From: Nonomuraea typhae
GTDB lineage: Bacteria; Actinomycetota; Actinomycetes; Streptosporangiales; Streptosporangiaceae
NCBI RefSeq assembly: GCF_009760925.1
Contig: NZ_VRLV01000015.1
Location: forward strand, 232,302 to 296,301
Reading direction: 5' to 3'
Length of the DNA: 64,000 bases
Both the position numbers and the translations under genes were made by a program. Numbering within the stretch: position 1 is the first letter of the stretch; each line of letters begins with the position of its first letter. The notes below the pieces were generated by a model. That model was not told the origin of the DNA. It worked only from the letters and a program-made list of their open reading frames with translations, and ran no database searches. Positions 63,015 to 64,000 of the stretch are shown one piece after another.

Positions 63015-64000
<986 letters not shown>

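Overview
The window is very G+C-rich, densely packed, and uses many GTG starts with Shine-Dalgarno-type leaders. It carries actinomycete-typical families: a BTAD/AfsR regulator, a LAL-type LuxR regulator, two Methyltransf_19 (DUF574) proteins, an ECF42 sigma factor with its DGPF partner, and a chitin-active AA10 LPMO. This points to a soil actinomycete. Streptosporangiales (for example a Nonomuraea-like organism) is my best guess, but the sequence here does not prove it. No tRNA, rRNA, CRISPR array, insertion sequence or phage gene was seen. Several loci are decaying gene remnants.

Layout. 1-3.0 kb: tail of a probable exported protein, then a compact lasso-peptide cluster (38-aa precursor, Asn-synthetase-like cyclase, PqqD-like recognition protein, transglutaminase-like protease) with overlapping genes and no transporter. 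3.0-9.1 kb: epimerase, GH43-like beta-propeller protein, sulfotransferase, a collapsed LysR/2,2-dialkylglycine decarboxylase locus, DUF574 methyltransferase and a secreted LPMO. Palindromes built from TAGGAAA half-sites lie before the lasso cluster and the LPMO, and a related repeat lies before the GH43-like gene. 9.2-16 kb: two large secreted proteases (M4 and S8) that share an upstream motif. 16-24 kb: TetR/hydrolase pair, a second TetR, GntR-AlkB, leuA with a complete attenuation leader, ECF42-DGPF, and a FAD oxidoreductase. 24-36 kb: AfsR-like regulator, a DNA-repair pair (AlkZ-type glycosylase and short UvrA), PPOX/MarR/MFS, a SnoaL remnant, a second DUF574 protein and an HTH-TM-SGNH protein.

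36.3-45.1 kb is the most striking region. It is a three-gene operon with a HisC-like aminotransferase, a methyltransferase resembling 2-ketoarginine methyltransferase, and one 2257-residue polypeptide with order A-PCP-C-A-PCP-TE-MFS. The second A domain reads as an ornithine code, the thioesterase nucleophile is Cys, and a 12-helix exporter is fused to the assembly line. I infer a small cationic dipeptide, probably containing a beta-methylated arginine-type residue and ornithine, made and exported by one protein.

45-64 kb: SnoaL-like exported protein; methyltransferase-DinB-hydrolase operon divergent from an XRE-cupin regulator; a MacB-type export operon (lipoprotein, adaptor, ATPase, permease) behind a response-regulator-like repeat array; a PEBP remnant; LAL regulator with a hydrolase; TetR/SDR divergent pair; MFS/LysR divergent pair; TPR protein; and the 3' part of gcl running off the window.
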